From positions 1-20,652 of the forward strand of contig JAHFLR010000009.1 of NCBI GenBank assembly GCA_023244795.1: DNA of 20,652 bases. The letters run 5' to 3'. How positions within the stretch are numbered: the stretch's first letter is position 1; each line of letters starts with the position of its first letter. The notes beneath the pieces are model-generated. The model was not told the origin of the DNA. It made no database searches and saw only the letters and a program-made list of their open reading frames with translations. This stretch comes from a bacterium (GTDB lineage: Bacteria; Patescibacteriota; Minisyncoccia; UBA9983). Positions 20,381-20,652 of this stretch are shown one piece after another. The position numbers and the translations under genes are program-made.

Positions 20381-20652
20381 ATGCGTGTAAAAAATACAAC
20401 AACCGATTTGGGTGCGATAATAGAGGGTCCGGCAGTAGCCGTTGATGTTTTAATTTTTACTATCATCAACAAAAAACTATCTGCCTTACTTATAAAAATT
20501 GGGCGCGGCTCATATAAAGAAAAATGGGCGTTGCCGGGGGGTTTGGTAAAAATAGAAGAAAAATTGGACGACGCCGCCAAAAGGATACTAAAAGAGAAGG
20601 CGGGCATCAAGGGTATTTACCTTGAGCAACTATACACTTTTGGAGATCCGCA
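20381..20652 (+). CDS. Nudix-family protein with degenerate Nudix box, 3' truncated by window
   Basis: The first 90 residues are visible; the frame is open at the window edge. The domain begins GPAVAVDVLIFTI, then GRGSYKEKWALPGGLVKIEE, and ends in YLEQLYTFGDP. The latter is typical of the ADP-ribose pyrophosphatase/NrtR branch. The Nudix box GLVKIEEKLDDAAKRILKEK keeps Gly, the first Glu and Arg, but the RE glutamate is Ile and the second Glu of EE is Lys, so two metal ligands are lost. It may therefore be a ligand sensor rather than a hydrolase. NrtR regulators have such a domain followed by a winged helix, which would lie beyond the window. Leaderless promoter; no SD. Confidence 0.88.
   Translation, partial: MRVKNTTTDLGAIIEGPAVAVDVLIFTIINKKLSALLIKIGRGSYKEKWALPGGLVKIEEKLDDAAKRILKEKAGIKGIYLEQLYTFGDP

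Noticed and set aside
1..20652. CRISPR arrays, insertion sequences or long repeats
   Set aside because: No evenly spaced repeats, transposase motifs or long inverted repeats were seen on reading both strands.

Overview
The window reads like part of a small bacterial genome of the Candidate Phyla Radiation (Patescibacteria). This is an inference from gene style: compact, mostly plus-strand housekeeping genes with almost no spacing, an unusually short DnaX, GtrA, DUF1761 and DUF378 membrane proteins, a Gmad2-domain envelope protein, and many short lineage-style hypotheticals. No tool was run and no 16S gene is present, so the taxon is not proven. TGA acts as a normal stop (for example at 7997-7999 and 12052-12054), which argues against the TGA-glycine code of Gracilibacteria/SR1.

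Layout. 2-4377: the 3' end of dnaK, then dnaJ, a GtrA-type membrane protein, a minimal dnaX and an orphan sensor histidine kinase; the last three overlap one another. 4464-5490: an HD-domain phosphohydrolase resembling class I cyclic-nucleotide phosphodiesterases and a small cysteine-rich protein, each with its own promoter, Shine-Dalgarno (SD) and terminator. 5595-5668: tRNA-Gln(UUG). 5724-7172: an AT-rich two-gene cassette directly behind the tRNA, an unknown protein plus a HEPN-type protein with an RX4H motif. 7255-7358: a probable structured leader in front of a zinc-ribbon protein. 7712-8355: two small membrane proteins, the second apparently frameshifted near its end. 8436-8980: two divergent tiny genes, one a 61-residue mini DnaJ-type zinc finger. 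9101-13902: DUF1761, DUF2784-like, engB, an HI0933-type flavoprotein, a GIY-YIG protein and glmS. 13938-14476: two small membrane proteins. 14578-15145: a minus-strand 63-residue protein and a divergent cold-shock protein. 15327-17951: a DEAD-box helicase and an ABC-F ATPase joined stop-to-start. 17975-19057: a Gmad2 envelope protein. 19139-20227 (minus): a NYN-domain protein with a predicted DNA-binding N-terminus. 20381-end: the start of a Nudix-family gene with a degenerate Nudix box.

The clearest global pattern is two populations of genes. The housekeeping genes lack SD sequences, and several have a TATAAT-like -10 box placed so that transcription would start at or next to the ATG (leaderless). 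Six other genes (4464, 5263, 8436 minus, 8795, 14578 minus, 19139 minus) stand alone, have strong SD sequences, visibly more GC-rich codons, and GC-rich hairpin terminators. The best candidate for an undescribed system is the tRNA-adjacent HEPN cassette. The SD-led solitary gene set is the other pattern most worth following.
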